Shown: in pieces, positions 6,921-15,289 of the stretch
Layout: each line of letters begins with the position of its first letter
How positions within the stretch are numbered: position 1 is the stretch's first letter
DNA from: Gallionella sp. UBA6045
GTDB taxonomy: Bacteria > Pseudomonadota > Gammaproteobacteria > Burkholderiales > Gallionellaceae
Assembly (NCBI GenBank): GCA_002429165.1
Contig: DIYV01000001.1
Span: 17,699 to 35,154 of the forward strand
Direction: 5' to 3'
Length of the DNA: 17,456 nt
Program-made: the position numbers and the translations under genes
Notes under the pieces: model-generated
Seen by the model: the letters and a program-made list of their open reading frames with translations, nothing else
The model's database searches: none
What the model was told of the DNA's origin: nothing

Positions 6921-7826
6921 ATGTCTTCTTCATTTTCCCGCGATCGCTGGCTGCTCCCGCTCGGCCTTTTTATACTCTCCGTCACATGGGGATACACCTG
7001 GGTACTGGCCAAGCAGGCGCTCAGCTTTGCACCGCCCTTCGCTTTCGCGGCAGAACGTTGTGTCGGCGGTGCGCTGGCTTTGTTTCTTGCGCTCAAACTC
7101 ATGGGCAGGCCGCTCAAGCTGATCGCTCCCGGAGCCACACTCGCCATAGGTTTGGCGCAAGTGTCGGGCTTCATGTTGTTTCAGACCTGGGCGCTCGTGG
7201 AAGGCGGCCCCGGCAAGACAGCGGTACTGATCTTTACCATGCCCATCTGGACGCTGCTGATCGCCGGGCCGATTCTGGGCGAGCGTATCAAGGGCAAGCA
7301 ATGGCTGGCCGCTGCAAGCACATTCACCGGCCTGGTGCTGATCATCGAACCGTGGAGCATGCATTCCAGCCTGTTCAGCAAATTTCTCGGCATCATGGCT
7401 GCAATGTGCTGGGCCCTCGGTACTGTTCTCGTCAAGCGCCTGCGTTCCCGGCAACAGGTCGACCTGCTCTCGTTGACCACCTGGCAGATGATGATAGGAG
7501 CCGTACCGCTGGTACTGCTGGCGGTGGTGGTACCCGAACATTCCACCGACTGGACCGCAGCCTATATCGGCATACTTGCCTTCATGTCGGTGATCAGCAC
7601 GGCATTCTGCTGGTGGTTGTGGATCACGCTGCTCGACCGCGTGCCGGCATGGGAAGCCAGTCTCTCCGTGCTCGGCACCCCGGTAGTGGCGATCGTTTCC
7701 TCGCGCCTGATGATGGGGGAAGAATTCAAGCTGAGCGAGATGATGGGCATCCTGCTCATCAGCACAGGACTGGCAATATTGTCCCTGCTCGGATGGATGG
7801 CCAGCCGCCGTGGCGCGGTGAAGTAA
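6921..7826 (+). CDS. EamA/DMT-superfamily transporter
   Basis: 301 residues with about ten predicted transmembrane helices in two EamA repeats, the drug/metabolite transporter layout of the RhaT/YdcZ-like group; such proteins export amino acids, nucleosides or metabolites. The first repeat begins LFILSVTWGYTWVLAKQAL and includes ERCVGGALALFLALKL. The second begins LGIMAAMCWALGTVLVKRL and ends with VLGTPVVAIVSSRLMMGEE, followed by the last helix. The ATG at 6921 lies just before the first polar residues; its ribosome binding site is weak. The last 45 or so codons have a degraded paralog at 14312-14488. The HopJ-like gene follows about 85 bases downstream on the same strand. Confidence 0.9.
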   Translation: MSSSFSRDRWLLPLGLFILSVTWGYTWVLAKQALSFAPPFAFAAERCVGGALALFLALKLMGRPLKLIAPGATLAIGLAQVSGFMLFQTWALVEGGPGKTAVLIFTMPIWTLLIAGPILGERIKGKQWLAAASTFTGLVLIIEPWSMHSSLFSKFLGIMAAMCWALGTVLVKRLRSRQQVDLLSLTTWQMMIGAVPLVLLAVVVPEHSTDWTAAYIGILAFMSVISTAFCWWLWITLLDRVPAWEASLSVLGTPVVAIVSSRLMMGEEFKLSEMMGILLISTGLAILSLLGWMASRRGAVK

Positions 7827-7911
7827 TGCGGCCCGGCAAAAATGGTGGCTGTATACTTCCAACAGCAAACAATTCCAATCGGTTCCTTTTAATGACATCT
7901 CGTTATTGCTC

Positions 7912-8256
7912 ATGAAACAATACCTGCAAACTCTCGAAATTGCGCCTGACAGCATCACCTTCAACGACACCATTGCGGTGATTGATGCAAATTACGACTT
8001 TATCCCCAGCGCATTCCGCAACGGAGAAATGCGAAACGAAGCCGGGCAGAACAACGGCTCCTGCAAAGTCTTCTCCTTTGCCAAATTGCACCTGTTGACA
8101 CCGCAGCAGACGCTGCATTGCTTCGGCAGTTATTACCGCGACGATGTGCTCAAGCATCCGCAAGGCAGCGACCACCGGAACATCCGCAACTTCATCAAGA
8201 CCGGCTGGGATGGGATCGTCTTCGAAGGCAATGCGCTCACGCTGAAGAAGAAATAA
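7912..8256 (+). CDS. HopJ-family type III effector-like protein
   Basis: 114 residues matching the HopJ (HopPmaJ) family. The start MKQYLQTLEIAPDSITF is followed by FNDTIAVIDANYDFIPSAF and the RNEAGQNNGSCKVFSFAKL motif. The family end is HPQGSDHRNIRNFIKTGWDGIVFEG. The family was named for a Pseudomonas syringae effector, but homologs are widespread in free-living gammaproteobacteria and betaproteobacteria without type III secretion, so effector function here is unsupported. No secretion genes are in the window. The ATG at 7912 is preferred over the TTG two codons earlier. It is followed by a small hairpin (8313-8337). Confidence 0.85.
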   Translation: MKQYLQTLEIAPDSITFNDTIAVIDANYDFIPSAFRNGEMRNEAGQNNGSCKVFSFAKLHLLTPQQTLHCFGSYYRDDVLKHPQGSDHRNIRNFIKTGWDGIVFEGNALTLKKK

Positions 8257-8312
8257 GCGGGGCAGGGAGCCTTGGCCTCGCTGCTGAAAAAAAAGCACGG
8301 GCGAAGCGGCTT

Positions 8313-8337
8313 GGCGCGAAAAGGAAATCCTCGCGCC
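8313..8337 (+). terminator. Hairpin downstream of the HopJ-like gene
   Basis: Perfect 7-base stem GGCGCGA (8313-8319) with TCGCGCC (8331-8337), the loop holding a further GGA/TCC pairing. It lies between the HopJ-like and sulfurtransferase genes. The stem is strong but not followed by a T run, so termination is uncertain. Confidence 0.35.
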
Positions 8338-8376
8338 CGACTATAAACACACTAAATTGTCAGTTCATCAACCCAT

Positions 8377-9207
8377 ATGAATCCACTCATCAGTACAAAC
8401 CGGCTGCAAGAACTCCTGGATAGGAACGCGAATGTTTTGATTTGCGATTGCCGCTTTGATTTATCACAAGCATCAGCTGGAAGGGAAGCTTACGCTGCGG
8501 GCCACATTCAGGGCGCTATTTATGTTGATTTGGAAACAGATTTATCCGGTACCAAAACCGGGACAAATGGACGCCACCCGCTGCCAAATCCTGATAATTG
8601 GGCAAAGACAAGGCAGCGCCTGGGTATCGACTCTAAAACCCATGTGATTGCCTATGATAGCCAGGGCTCGGTCTATGCAAGTCGCTTATGGTGGATGTTA
8701 CGGGCTATTGGTCATGACAAGGTGCAAGTGCTGGATGGTGGTTTGGAATCCTGGAGGGGGCAGATCAGTACAGCAATACTTGCCCCTACTCCACTTGAGA
8801 GACAACCAACTCCTCAGGAGTTTGAGGGATTGGTTCTGGTTGATATGATTCTTGACAATCTTGTATCGCAACGTAAAACGATCGTTGATGCGCGCTCGTC
8901 TGATCGCTTTCATGGACAAAATGAAACGCTTGATCCGGTAGCGGGGCATATTCCGGGCTCGTTAAATCGCTTTTATAAAAGCAATCTGGAAGGAGGGTTC
9001 TTTAAATCTCCGGATATTCTTCGAAATGAATTTTCTGATTTACTTGGAAACATACAGGCACCCGATGTAATTCATTCATGCGGCTCCGGAGTAACAGCGT
9101 GTCACAACCTGTTGGCCATGGAATATGCCGGGCTCAGCGGCTCTCATTTATACGCGGGCAGTTGGAGTGAATGGTGTGCCGATCCAAAGCGCCCGGTTAA
9201 ACTCTAA
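8377..9207 (+). CDS. 3-mercaptopyruvate-type sulfurtransferase, two rhodanese domains
   Basis: 276 residues with two rhodanese domains. The first, residues about 10-120, is non-catalytic (DCRFDL, GHIQGAIYVDLETDLSG, YDSQGSVYASRLWWML). The second, about 160-270, holds the active-site loop CGSGVTA with the catalytic cysteine at residue 235. CGSGVTA is the form found in 3-mercaptopyruvate sulfurtransferases (SseA type), while thiosulfate sulfurtransferases usually have CRKGVT; so mercaptopyruvate is the likelier donor, by inference. The enzyme would pass sulfur to cyanide or a thiol acceptor in the cytoplasm. The start has no clear ribosome binding site. By eye the coding sequence is more AT-rich than the tex and RlmN-like genes. 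Confidence 0.9.
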   Translation: MNPLISTNRLQELLDRNANVLICDCRFDLSQASAGREAYAAGHIQGAIYVDLETDLSGTKTGTNGRHPLPNPDNWAKTRQRLGIDSKTHVIAYDSQGSVYASRLWWMLRAIGHDKVQVLDGGLESWRGQISTAILAPTPLERQPTPQEFEGLVLVDMILDNLVSQRKTIVDARSSDRFHGQNETLDPVAGHIPGSLNRFYKSNLEGGFFKSPDILRNEFSDLLGNIQAPDVIHSCGSGVTACHNLLAMEYAGLSGSHLYAGSWSEWCADPKRPVKL

Positions 9208-9412
9208 GTATCAAATGAAGCTGGATTCGAGCGAGTATCAGACAAGGTTCAGGGGTTTATATCTTGAGATAATCGCTAACCCAGAATTTGGACACTGCGC
9301 AGAAGAGGATCACCCCTTTAATTCACTCGTTTGATGTCCGTTTTCGGGTAGCCTATTGCAGGGATTGAAGTTCTGCCCGGTGCAAATTCCGGACATACAG
9401 GTGTTAAAAAAA

Positions 9413-11128
9413 ATGATAAGTCATCTCGGGCGATATGAGATTGTTGAAGAGTTGGGGCGAGGCGCCATGGGCATTGTTTACAAAGCCTATGACCCGTTCA
9501 TTGAGCGATTCGTCGCAATCAAGACCATCAATCTTCAAGTTTTGTCCGAGACGGAAAGGGCGGAATACGAAACGAGGTTCTATCATGAGGCCAAGGCAGC
9601 GGGACACTTGAGCCACCCCAACATCGTTACTATTTACGACCTGGGGGAAAGTGGCGACATGGCCTACATCGCGATGGAGCTGATGGAGGGTCGAGACTTA
9701 CAGGAGATGATTTATGGCAAAGGGCGCATGCTGGTTACAGATGCCCTGAACATTGCAATTCAGGTAGCGGCAGGATTGTCCTATGCACATCAGCGAGGGG
9801 TCGTGCATGGCGATATCAAACCTTCAAACATCATGGTTCTGGGCGACAATCTTGTAAAAATCGCCGACTTTGGTATCGCGAAAATGGCTTCCTCGATGGA
9901 ACGCAAGCAAGAGGACGGGATATATGGAACACCTCCGTTCATGTCGCCCGAACAAATTCAGGGCAAACCAATTGACGCCCGCTCGGATATTTTTTCACTC
10001 GGCGTTGTTTTATATTACATGCTGACTGATCGATTGCCCTTTCCGGAGGAAAACATCAATTTGCTCATGAACCAGATCGTTGGTGTTGTCCCGGAAAAAC
10101 CCAGTTCATTAAACCCCGGTATTTCAGAAGCGCTGGATACGGTTATATTCAAGTGCCTTGCAAAAACGCCCGATGTTCGCTACAAAAATGCCAATGACCT
10201 GGCCATTGATTTGCGTTCATGCCTTTCCGCATTGTTGCATACCCGTACCGGCCCGGATCATTCTTTCACGTCGAACGTCAGATTCAAACGCTTGAGGAGT
10301 GTGGTCACCCCGCGGGGGTTCTCACGGACTCTGGTCGCCCATGGCAGTTATTTTGCAATTTTTTCGATTGTTGCGATTTTCATGATCGACATGGTTACGC
10401 CTTCCACCATTCAGATGGAATTTCTTTATATATTTCCGCTGGTAGTGATCAGCTTGCATTGCGAGCGGATAAAACTGATCAGCGGGGCTGTCGTATTGGC
10501 GCTATTGCTCCAGGGCATACACATTGTGATGGACACCATCCCGATCTCCTCAAAAGTCATCAACGCGATTATGGTATTGCTGATAAATATCACGGTAGTC
10601 TTTGTCTCCAGAATCGCACGGACAAACTTTATCGAGGTCGAACAGCTGTCTTCCTTCGATAGTTTGACCGGGCTGCGCAATCGACTTAGCTTTGAGGTCA
10701 TCACGGATATTGAAATCGACAGGCAAAAGCAAAGAAAAGCAGTTTTTTCGTTCGCATATATCGACCTCAATAAACTCAAGGAATTGAACGAAACCAGAGG
10801 ATACGCTGCCGGCGATAAGGCGATTAAGCTTATCGCCCATGTGATTCGGGAAAATATACGGCAAATTGACACGCCGGCACGGATTGGCGGAGATGAATTC
10901 GCGATCCTGATGCCGAATACCAATGCGGCAGAATGCGAGTCGTTCTGCAAGCAGCTTTCCCTGAAGATTTCGGAACAGATGGAAGATGCATTGCTCCCTT
11001 TGTCGACAAGCATCGGTTATGCATCCTTTGAAAAGCCGCCGGTAGCAATTTCAGAAGTTTTTGATAAGGCTGAAATTGCTATGCATAGGGCCAAAACAAG
11101 TGCGAATTCATTTGCGGTAAGCGCTTAG
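9413..11128 (+). CDS. Ser/Thr protein kinase fused to membrane helices and a GGDEF domain
   Basis: 571 residues from the ATG at 9413. Kinase domain, about 1-290: the glycine loop is LGRGAMGIVYKA from residue 14, the ATP-binding lysine is 37 (VAIK), and the catalytic loop is HGDIKPSN with Asp134. The DFG Asp is at 152, and GTPPFMSPEQ and RSDIFSLGVVLYYMLT follow; the loop reads HGD instead of HRD, common in bacterial Hanks kinases. A hydrophobic region, about 308-402, has three or four helices. A GGDEF domain fills about 415-571, with DSLTGLRNR near its start and an intact active-site GGDEF at 492-496. The c-di-GMP inhibitory site motif RQID is at 483-486, five residues upstream, the standard spacing. 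So it should phosphorylate Ser/Thr on a partner and make cyclic di-GMP at the membrane. An open upstream extension to 9356 has no family match. No EAL gene is nearby. Confidence 0.85.
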   Translation: MISHLGRYEIVEELGRGAMGIVYKAYDPFIERFVAIKTINLQVLSETERAEYETRFYHEAKAAGHLSHPNIVTIYDLGESGDMAYIAMELMEGRDLQEMIYGKGRMLVTDALNIAIQVAAGLSYAHQRGVVHGDIKPSNIMVLGDNLVKIADFGIAKMASSMERKQEDGIYGTPPFMSPEQIQGKPIDARSDIFSLGVVLYYMLTDRLPFPEENINLLMNQIVGVVPEKPSSLNPGISEALDTVIFKCLAKTPDVRYKNANDLAIDLRSCLSALLHTRTGPDHSFTSNVRFKRLRSVVTPRGFSRTLVAHGSYFAIFSIVAIFMIDMVTPSTIQMEFLYIFPLVVISLHCERIKLISGAVVLALLLQGIHIVMDTIPISSKVINAIMVLLINITVVFVSRIARTNFIEVEQLSSFDSLTGLRNRLSFEVITDIEIDRQKQRKAVFSFAYIDLNKLKELNETRGYAAGDKAIKLIAHVIRENIRQIDTPARIGGDEFAILMPNTNAAECESFCKQLSLKISEQMEDALLPLSTSIGYASFEKPPVAISEVFDKAEIAMHRAKTSANSFAVSA

Positions 11129-11152
11129 CGTATTCCCTGCAGGGAGCGAAAC

Positions 11153-11689
11153 ATGTACCGGGAAATCCTGACATTCTGGTTCGAAGAGATCGAGCCGTCG
11201 CAATGGTGGAAAAAGGATGAAAATCTGGACCGGCTGATCACCAAGCGGTTTTCGGAGATTCATCGCCGTGCAACCCGTTGCGAACTGTTCGAGTGGAGAA
11301 AGGATGCACACGGCAGGCTGGCGGAGGTGATCGTGCTCGATCAGTTTTCGCGGAACATGTTCAGGAACTCTCCCCTGTCATTTGCCCATGATGCCCTTGC
11401 GCTTGCACTGGCACAGGAAGCTATTTCAGTCGGCGCAGATAAATCATTGAATCAGGCCGAGCGCAGCTTCCTCTACATGCCGTACATGCACAGCGAGTCG
11501 CTGCAGATTCATGAGATCGCCACCAAATTATTTCGGGACAATGGCAACCAGAACAGCCTGGATTTTGAATTGAAGCACAAGGCGATCATCGCAAGGTTCG
11601 GCCGCTATCCGCACCGGAACAGCATCCTTGGCAGGAATTCCACCGATGAGGAGATCGAGTTTCTGAAGCAACCGGGTTCGGGGTTCTGA
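11153..11689 (+). CDS. DUF924 family protein
   Basis: 178 residues, the usual length of the DUF924 family, an all-helical fold related to TPR-like proteins. It begins YREILTFWFEEIEPSQWWKKD, the typical family start. It then has AEVIVLDQFSRNMFRNSP, ERSFLYMPYMHSE and HKAIIARFGRYPHRNSILGR, all conserved in the family. It ends in FLKQPGSGF, similar to the tails of other members. Function is unknown. Ribosome binding site AGGGAG stands seven bases before the ATG and overlaps a 10-base palindrome (CCCTGCAGGG). Its gene is convergent with tex, with 32 bases between their stop codons. A fragment resembling its C-terminus lies at 14245-14281. Confidence 0.9.
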   Translation: MYREILTFWFEEIEPSQWWKKDENLDRLITKRFSEIHRRATRCELFEWRKDAHGRLAEVIVLDQFSRNMFRNSPLSFAHDALALALAQEAISVGADKSLNQAERSFLYMPYMHSESLQIHEIATKLFRDNGNQNSLDFELKHKAIIARFGRYPHRNSILGRNSTDEEIEFLKQPGSGF

Positions 11690-11721
11690 CGGTATCGGGA
11701 GCGGCCTGCCCCCAATTCAAA

Positions 11722-14070
11722 TTAACCCTTGAACTTGGCAAAAGCTGCCGCCATTGCGCCATCTGGCGCCGGCTGACGCACTTCCTGTTTTTTATGCTGT
11801 GTCATTCGTTTCGCGTCGCTCGCACGATCGCGCGGCGCTCCGGCTCTGCTGCTCTCGGCGGCGCTGTCGGTTAGGCGCATGGTCAGCGCGATGCGTTTGC
11901 GCTTCTCGTCCACCTCCAGTACCTTGACCTTCACCACCTGTCCAGCCTTGACTACCGCGTGCGGGTCCTTGACGAAGGTGTTGGAGAGCGCCGAGATATG
12001 CACCAGCCCGTCCTGGTGCACGCCGATGTCCACAAAGGCGCCGAACGCCGCGACGTTGGTGACCACGCCTTCAAGGATCATGTCCGGCTTCAGGTCTTTC
12101 AGCTGCTCCACGCCTTCCCTGAAGGTGGCCGTGGTGAATTCGGGACGCGGGTCGCGCCCGGGCTTCTCCAGTTCGCTCAGGATGTCGCTGATGGTGGGCA
12201 CGCCGAACTGTTCATCGGCATACTTGCCCGGGTTGAGCGATTTGAGCAACCTGCTGTCGCCGATCACTTCCTTGATGTTCCTGTTGATGTCGGCAAGTAT
12301 TTTTCTCACCAGCGGGTAGGACTCCGGATGCACCGCAGAGGCGTCGAGTGGATTGTCACCGCCCATGACGCGCAGGAAGCCGGCCGCCTGTTCGAAGGTC
12401 TTGTCCCCCAGGCGCGGCACCGCTTTCAGGGTGGCGCGTGTGGCGAACATGCCGTGCGTGTCGCGGTAGGAGACGATGCTTTGCGCAACGCTGGCGGAGA
12501 GTCCCGACACCCGCGCCAGCAGCGGCGCCGAAGCAGTGTTCACATCCACGCCCACCGCGTTCACGCAATCCTCGACCACGGCATCCAGCGAGCGCGCCAG
12601 CTGGAACTGTCCGACATCGTGCTGGTACTGGCCGACGCCGATCGACTTGGGATCGATCTTCACCAGCTCGGCCAGCGGGTCCTGCAGGCGACGCGCGATG
12701 GACACCGCACCGCGTAGCGACACGTCCATGTCGGGCAGCTCGCGCGAGGCGAACTCGGAGGCGGAATACACCGATGCGCCCGCTTCAGACACCACGATCT
12801 TGGTGAGCTTCAATTCCGGCCGCAAGGCGATCAGCTCTTGCGCCAGCTTGTCGGTCTCGCGCGAGCCTGTGCCATTGCCGATGGAGATCAGTGACACCCG
12901 GTGTTTTTCGGCCAGCTTGGCAAGGAGTTGCAGCGAACCGTTCCAGTCGTTCTTCGGCTGGTGCGGATAGATGACGGCGGTGTCCACCACCTTGCCGGTG
13001 GCATCCACCACGGCGACCTTCACCCCGGTGCGCATGCCGGGATCGAGGCCCATCGTGGCGCGCGGCCCGGCCGGTGCGGCGAGCAGCAGGTCTTTCAGGT
13101 TGCGCGCGAACACCCTGATCGCCTCGGTCTCGGCACGTTCGCGCAGCGCACCCATCAGCTCGCTCTCCAGGTGCAGAAAACTCTTCACGCGCCAGGTCCA
13201 GCGCGCCGTATCCGCCAGCCAACGATCGGCGGGCCGGTCGCGGTTGACGATGCCGAAGCGCTGCGCGATACGCGCCTCGCAGTAGTTGTGCGGCGCGTCC
13301 CATTTTGGTTTTTCCGCTTCGCTGTCGAGCCGCAGGGTGATGCTCAGCATCTCCTCGCGGCGGCCGCGGAACAGTGCCAGCGCACGGTGCGACGGGATCG
13401 CGCCTATCGGTTCGTCATAGGCGAAATAATCGGTGTATTTCGCCGCAGCTTCTTCCTTCCCCTCGATCACTTTCGATCCGACCACGCCATGCGCCTGCAG
13501 ATATTCGCGCAGATCCTGCAACAGTTCCGAATCCTCGGCAAAGCGATCCATCAGGATATAGCGCGCGCCCTCCAGCGCCGCCTTGGTATCCGGCACGCCG
13601 GGATTTTCACCCTGTTCGGAGGTGAAGGCCGGTTTGAGATATTTGCCGGCTTCCTGCTCGGGATCGAGCATCGGATCGGCCAGCAGCGCATCGGCCAGCG
13701 GCAACAGCCCCGCTTCCAGCGCGATTTGCGACTTGGTGCGGCGTTTCGGTTTGTAAGGCAGGTACAGGTCTTCCAGCCGGGTCTTGTCTTCGGCCATGCT
13801 GATGGCGGCCAGCAGCTCCGGCGTCATCTTGCCCTGCTCGTTGATCGATGCAATGACCGCGCTGCGCCGTTCCTCCAGTTCACGCAGGTAGCGCAGGCGA
13901 TCTTCAAGCAGACGCAGTTGCACATCATCCAGTCCTCCCGTCGCTTCCTTGCGGTAGCGGGATATGAACGGGACAGTCGCACTCCCGTCGAGCAGGGCGA
14001 TGGCGGCGGAGACTTGGGCCGGTTTGGCGGAAATTTCGGTTGAGAGACGCAGTTCGATGGATGGCAGCAT
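11722..14070 (-). CDS. tex: RNA-binding transcriptional accessory protein Tex
   Basis: 782 residues, standard length. The N-terminal helical Tex region carries the family signature [21 protein letters not shown]. The YqgF-like RNase H domain begins near residue 338 ([18 protein letters not shown]). A central helix-hairpin-helix region around 505-570 has [20 protein letters not shown] and [16 protein letters not shown]. The S1 RNA-binding domain runs about 656-731 ([20 protein letters not shown]). The C-terminal tail is basic and Ala/Lys-rich. Tex is a cytoplasmic protein linked to transcription, toxin expression and stress tolerance, with nucleic-acid binding through the S1 domain. The ATG at 14070 is the family start. 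It is convergent with DUF924 and transcribed alone; the region upstream (14071-14584) contains no intact gene. Confidence 0.97.
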   Translation of the reverse strand: MLPSIELRLSTEISAKPAQVSAAIALLDGSATVPFISRYRKEATGGLDDVQLRLLEDRLRYLRELEERRSAVIASINEQGKMTPELLAAISMAEDKTRLEDLYLPYKPKRRTKSQIALEAGLLPLADALLADPMLDPEQEAGKYLKPAFTSEQGENPGVPDTKAALEGARYILMDRFAEDSELLQDLREYLQAHGVVGSKVIEGKEEAAAKYTDYFAYDEPIGAIPSHRALALFRGRREEMLSITLRLDSEAEKPKWDAPHNYCEARIAQRFGIVNRDRPADRWLADTARWTWRVKSFLHLESELMGALRERAETEAIRVFARNLKDLLLAAPAGPRATMGLDPGMRTGVKVAVVDATGKVVDTAVIYPHQPKNDWNGSLQLLAKLAEKHRVSLISIGNGTGSRETDKLAQELIALRPELKLTKIVVSEAGASVYSASEFASRELPDMDVSLRGAVSIARRLQDPLAELVKIDPKSIGVGQYQHDVGQFQLARSLDAVVEDCVNAVGVDVNTASAPLLARVSGLSASVAQSIVSYRDTHGMFATRATLKAVPRLGDKTFEQAAGFLRVMGGDNPLDASAVHPESYPLVRKILADINRNIKEVIGDSRLLKSLNPGKYADEQFGVPTISDILSELEKPGRDPRPEFTTATFREGVEQLKDLKPDMILEGVVTNVAAFGAFVDIGVHQDGLVHISALSNTFVKDPHAVVKAGQVVKVKVLEVDEKRKRIALTMRLTDSAAESSRAGAPRDRASDAKRMTQHKKQEVRQPAPDGAMAAAFAKFKG

Positions 14071-14244
14071 GAAAGTCTAAAATAGTTGAGCCGTCGGCTG
14101 GAAAGTTGCCAATAAGGCTGCTTGAGAAAAACGACGCGTCGCTGTAATGACATGCGATGCGACTGGCGATGCAAAAAAATAATTATGCTTTGCGGGGTGC
14201 ACGATAGGCAAGTGGTTTCAACATCCATATTCTAAGGAACATGA
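14071..14244. other. Gene-free upstream region of tex
   Basis: No coding frame, RNA gene or hairpin can be supported here. It probably holds the tex promoter on the minus strand, but I find no spaced -35/-10 pair that is convincing. A 10-base palindrome (CGACGCGTCG) sits near 14133. Confidence 0.4.
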
Positions 14245-14281
14245 TGCGATTCCAGAAAAAATCGGATTCGGGGTTCTGACG
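14245..14281 (+). pseudogene. Possible remnant of a DUF924-gene end
   Basis: The last codons read RFQKKSDSGF and then a stop; the intact DUF924 gene ends EFLKQPGSGF. The last 15 bases (TTCGGGGTTCTGACG) are identical to 11677-11691, and 18 of 19 match when extended leftward. Only about 35 bases are involved, so chance or another gene family cannot be excluded. Confidence 0.4.
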
Positions 14282-14311
14282 AACAACGGCCAGTCTCAGC
14301 TAACACAGCGC

Positions 14312-14488
14312 CAGCGCAGGATTGAACGTCTTGCGTGGTGCGGCACACAGGTGGAGGCGATTGTTTCCTCGCGCCTGATGCTGGGGGAAGATTTCAGGTT
14401 TCGCGAGGTGACGGGCATACTACTCATTGGCGCAGGTCTGGCACTGTTGTCGCTAATCGGATGGGCGGCCAGTCGCCACAACTTCTGA
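14312..14488 (+). pseudogene. Remnant of an EamA transporter gene, C-terminal end
   Basis: The frame ending at 14488 encodes a C-terminal piece with the stretches VEAIVSSRLMLGEDF and REVTGILLIGAGLALLSL and an end in Trp-Ala-Ala-Ser-Arg. It aligns over about 45 residues, at roughly two thirds identity, with the end of the EamA protein at 6921-7826 (VVAIVSSRLMMGEEF, GILLISTGLAILSLLGW). Weaker similarity reaches back to about 14312. The upstream 255 or so residues are absent, so it is a truncated copy. It stands immediately after the DUF924-like remnant and about 95 bases before the brnT-like start. Confidence 0.85.
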
Positions 14489-14584
14489 ACATTACTTTTG
14501 CAAGGTTAGTCGACATGCTAGCATTCGATTACATTGCTGGAATATGAGGCAACAACCAGACCCGAATTATCTGGAGCATGTCCG

Positions 14585-14859
14585 ATGATGAAGTTCGAAT
14601 GGGATACCGAAAAGGCTGCTGCAAACTCGCGCAAGCATGGAGTATCATTCGACGAAGCTGGAACGGTATTCCTCGACCAACTCGCGCTCTCCGGCCCTGA
14701 TCCAGACCACTCGATGGGCGAGCTGCGCTAATCACCTTTGGAATATCCAGCTTGGGGCGGCTGCTTGTGGTCTTCCACACCCATCGTCCCGGAGTAATCC
14801 GTATTATCAGCGCACGCCGAGTCACCCGTGCAGAAAGGAAGCTATATGAAGAAAACTAA
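14585..14859 (+). pseudogene. brnT: BrnT-family toxin gene, frameshifted
   Basis: Two frames together reproduce a complete BrnT toxin (RelE-fold ribonuclease). The first frame, from 14585, reads FEWDTEKAAANSRKHGVSF, then GPDPDHSMGELR, and stops at TAA (14729-14731). The next frame, from 14731, continues ITFGISSLGRLLVVFHTH and RPGVIRIISARRVTRAERK and ends at 14857-14859. Family members read HSxGExRF/WITFG without a break here, so one base is missing in the codon after LR. A ribosome binding site GGAG lies eight bases before the ATG. The toxin would lack its C-terminal half, including the conserved RIISARR segment, so it should be inactive unless frameshifting or a sequence error is involved. 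It overlaps the antitoxin start by 14 bases. Confidence 0.85.
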
Positions 14860-15289
14860 AGACGAAATGCGTGCAGAGTACAAACGCTCCGACTTCACCA
14901 AACTAGAACGCGGAAAATTCTACAAACAGGTAGCCAAGGGAACCTCCGTAGCTCTGCTCGACCCGGCCATCGCCAAGGCTTTTCCGACATCGGAAGCCGT
15001 CAATGCAGCCCTGCTAGGCCTGCTTACGCTCACGGAACAAACGGCACGCTTAACAAGACACACAAAACCGGCAGTAGCCCACAAGGCTGATAAACAGTTA
15101 TTTGTTGAAAAGCGACCCGAGGGTGACTTTGCAGTCAGGAAAGCCAATTCGGAAAGAGCCAGCGATGTTTTGCCGACGCAGGCAGAAGCTATAGCACGGG
15201 CGAAGAAATTGAGTCCTGGCGCTGCACCCTTGGTCGAGCGCATTCGCAAGACAGAAGGCGGGAAGCCTGATCAATGGCGCAAAGCTTAA
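14846..15289 (+). CDS. Antitoxin-like protein fused to a DUF2188-like domain
   Basis: 147 residues from ATG 14846, which has an AGGA ribosome binding site and overlaps the last codons of the brnT remnant, the arrangement of a toxin-antitoxin operon. Residues 1-70 have MRAEYKRSDF, LERGKFYKQVAKGTSVALLD and AKAFPTSEAVNAALLGLL. This resembles antitoxin-type proteins found behind BrnT-like genes (an RGKY...GTNxxxLDPxxAxxFPxxxxVNxAL pattern). Residues about 80-147 have FVEKRPEGDFAVRKANSERA and TQAEAIARAKKL, the pattern of DUF2188. DUF2188 is a small domain of unknown function often found alone. The fusion gives a DNA-binding-type N-terminus with an extra C-terminal module. It would neutralise the toxin, which here is broken. 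Function is inferred from position. Confidence 0.7.
   Translation: MKKTKDEMRAEYKRSDFTKLERGKFYKQVAKGTSVALLDPAIAKAFPTSEAVNAALLGLLTLTEQTARLTRHTKPAVAHKADKQLFVEKRPEGDFAVRKANSERASDVLPTQAEAIARAKKLSPGAAPLVERIRKTEGGKPDQWRKA

Noticed and set aside
9250..9316. AGGGGT/ACCCCT inverted pair and IS-like wording before the kinase gene
   Set aside because: Only six bases pair, no transposase or target duplication is present, and the resemblance to an insertion sequence end is impressionistic.
12901..14043. A 380-residue plus-strand frame opposite tex
   Set aside because: It mirrors tex codons, has no family motif or ribosome binding site, and tex is a certain gene on the other strand.
14534..14584. Earlier start for the brnT frame
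   Set aside because: Relatives begin with the MKFEW segment, and the ribosome binding site is placed for the ATG at 14585.
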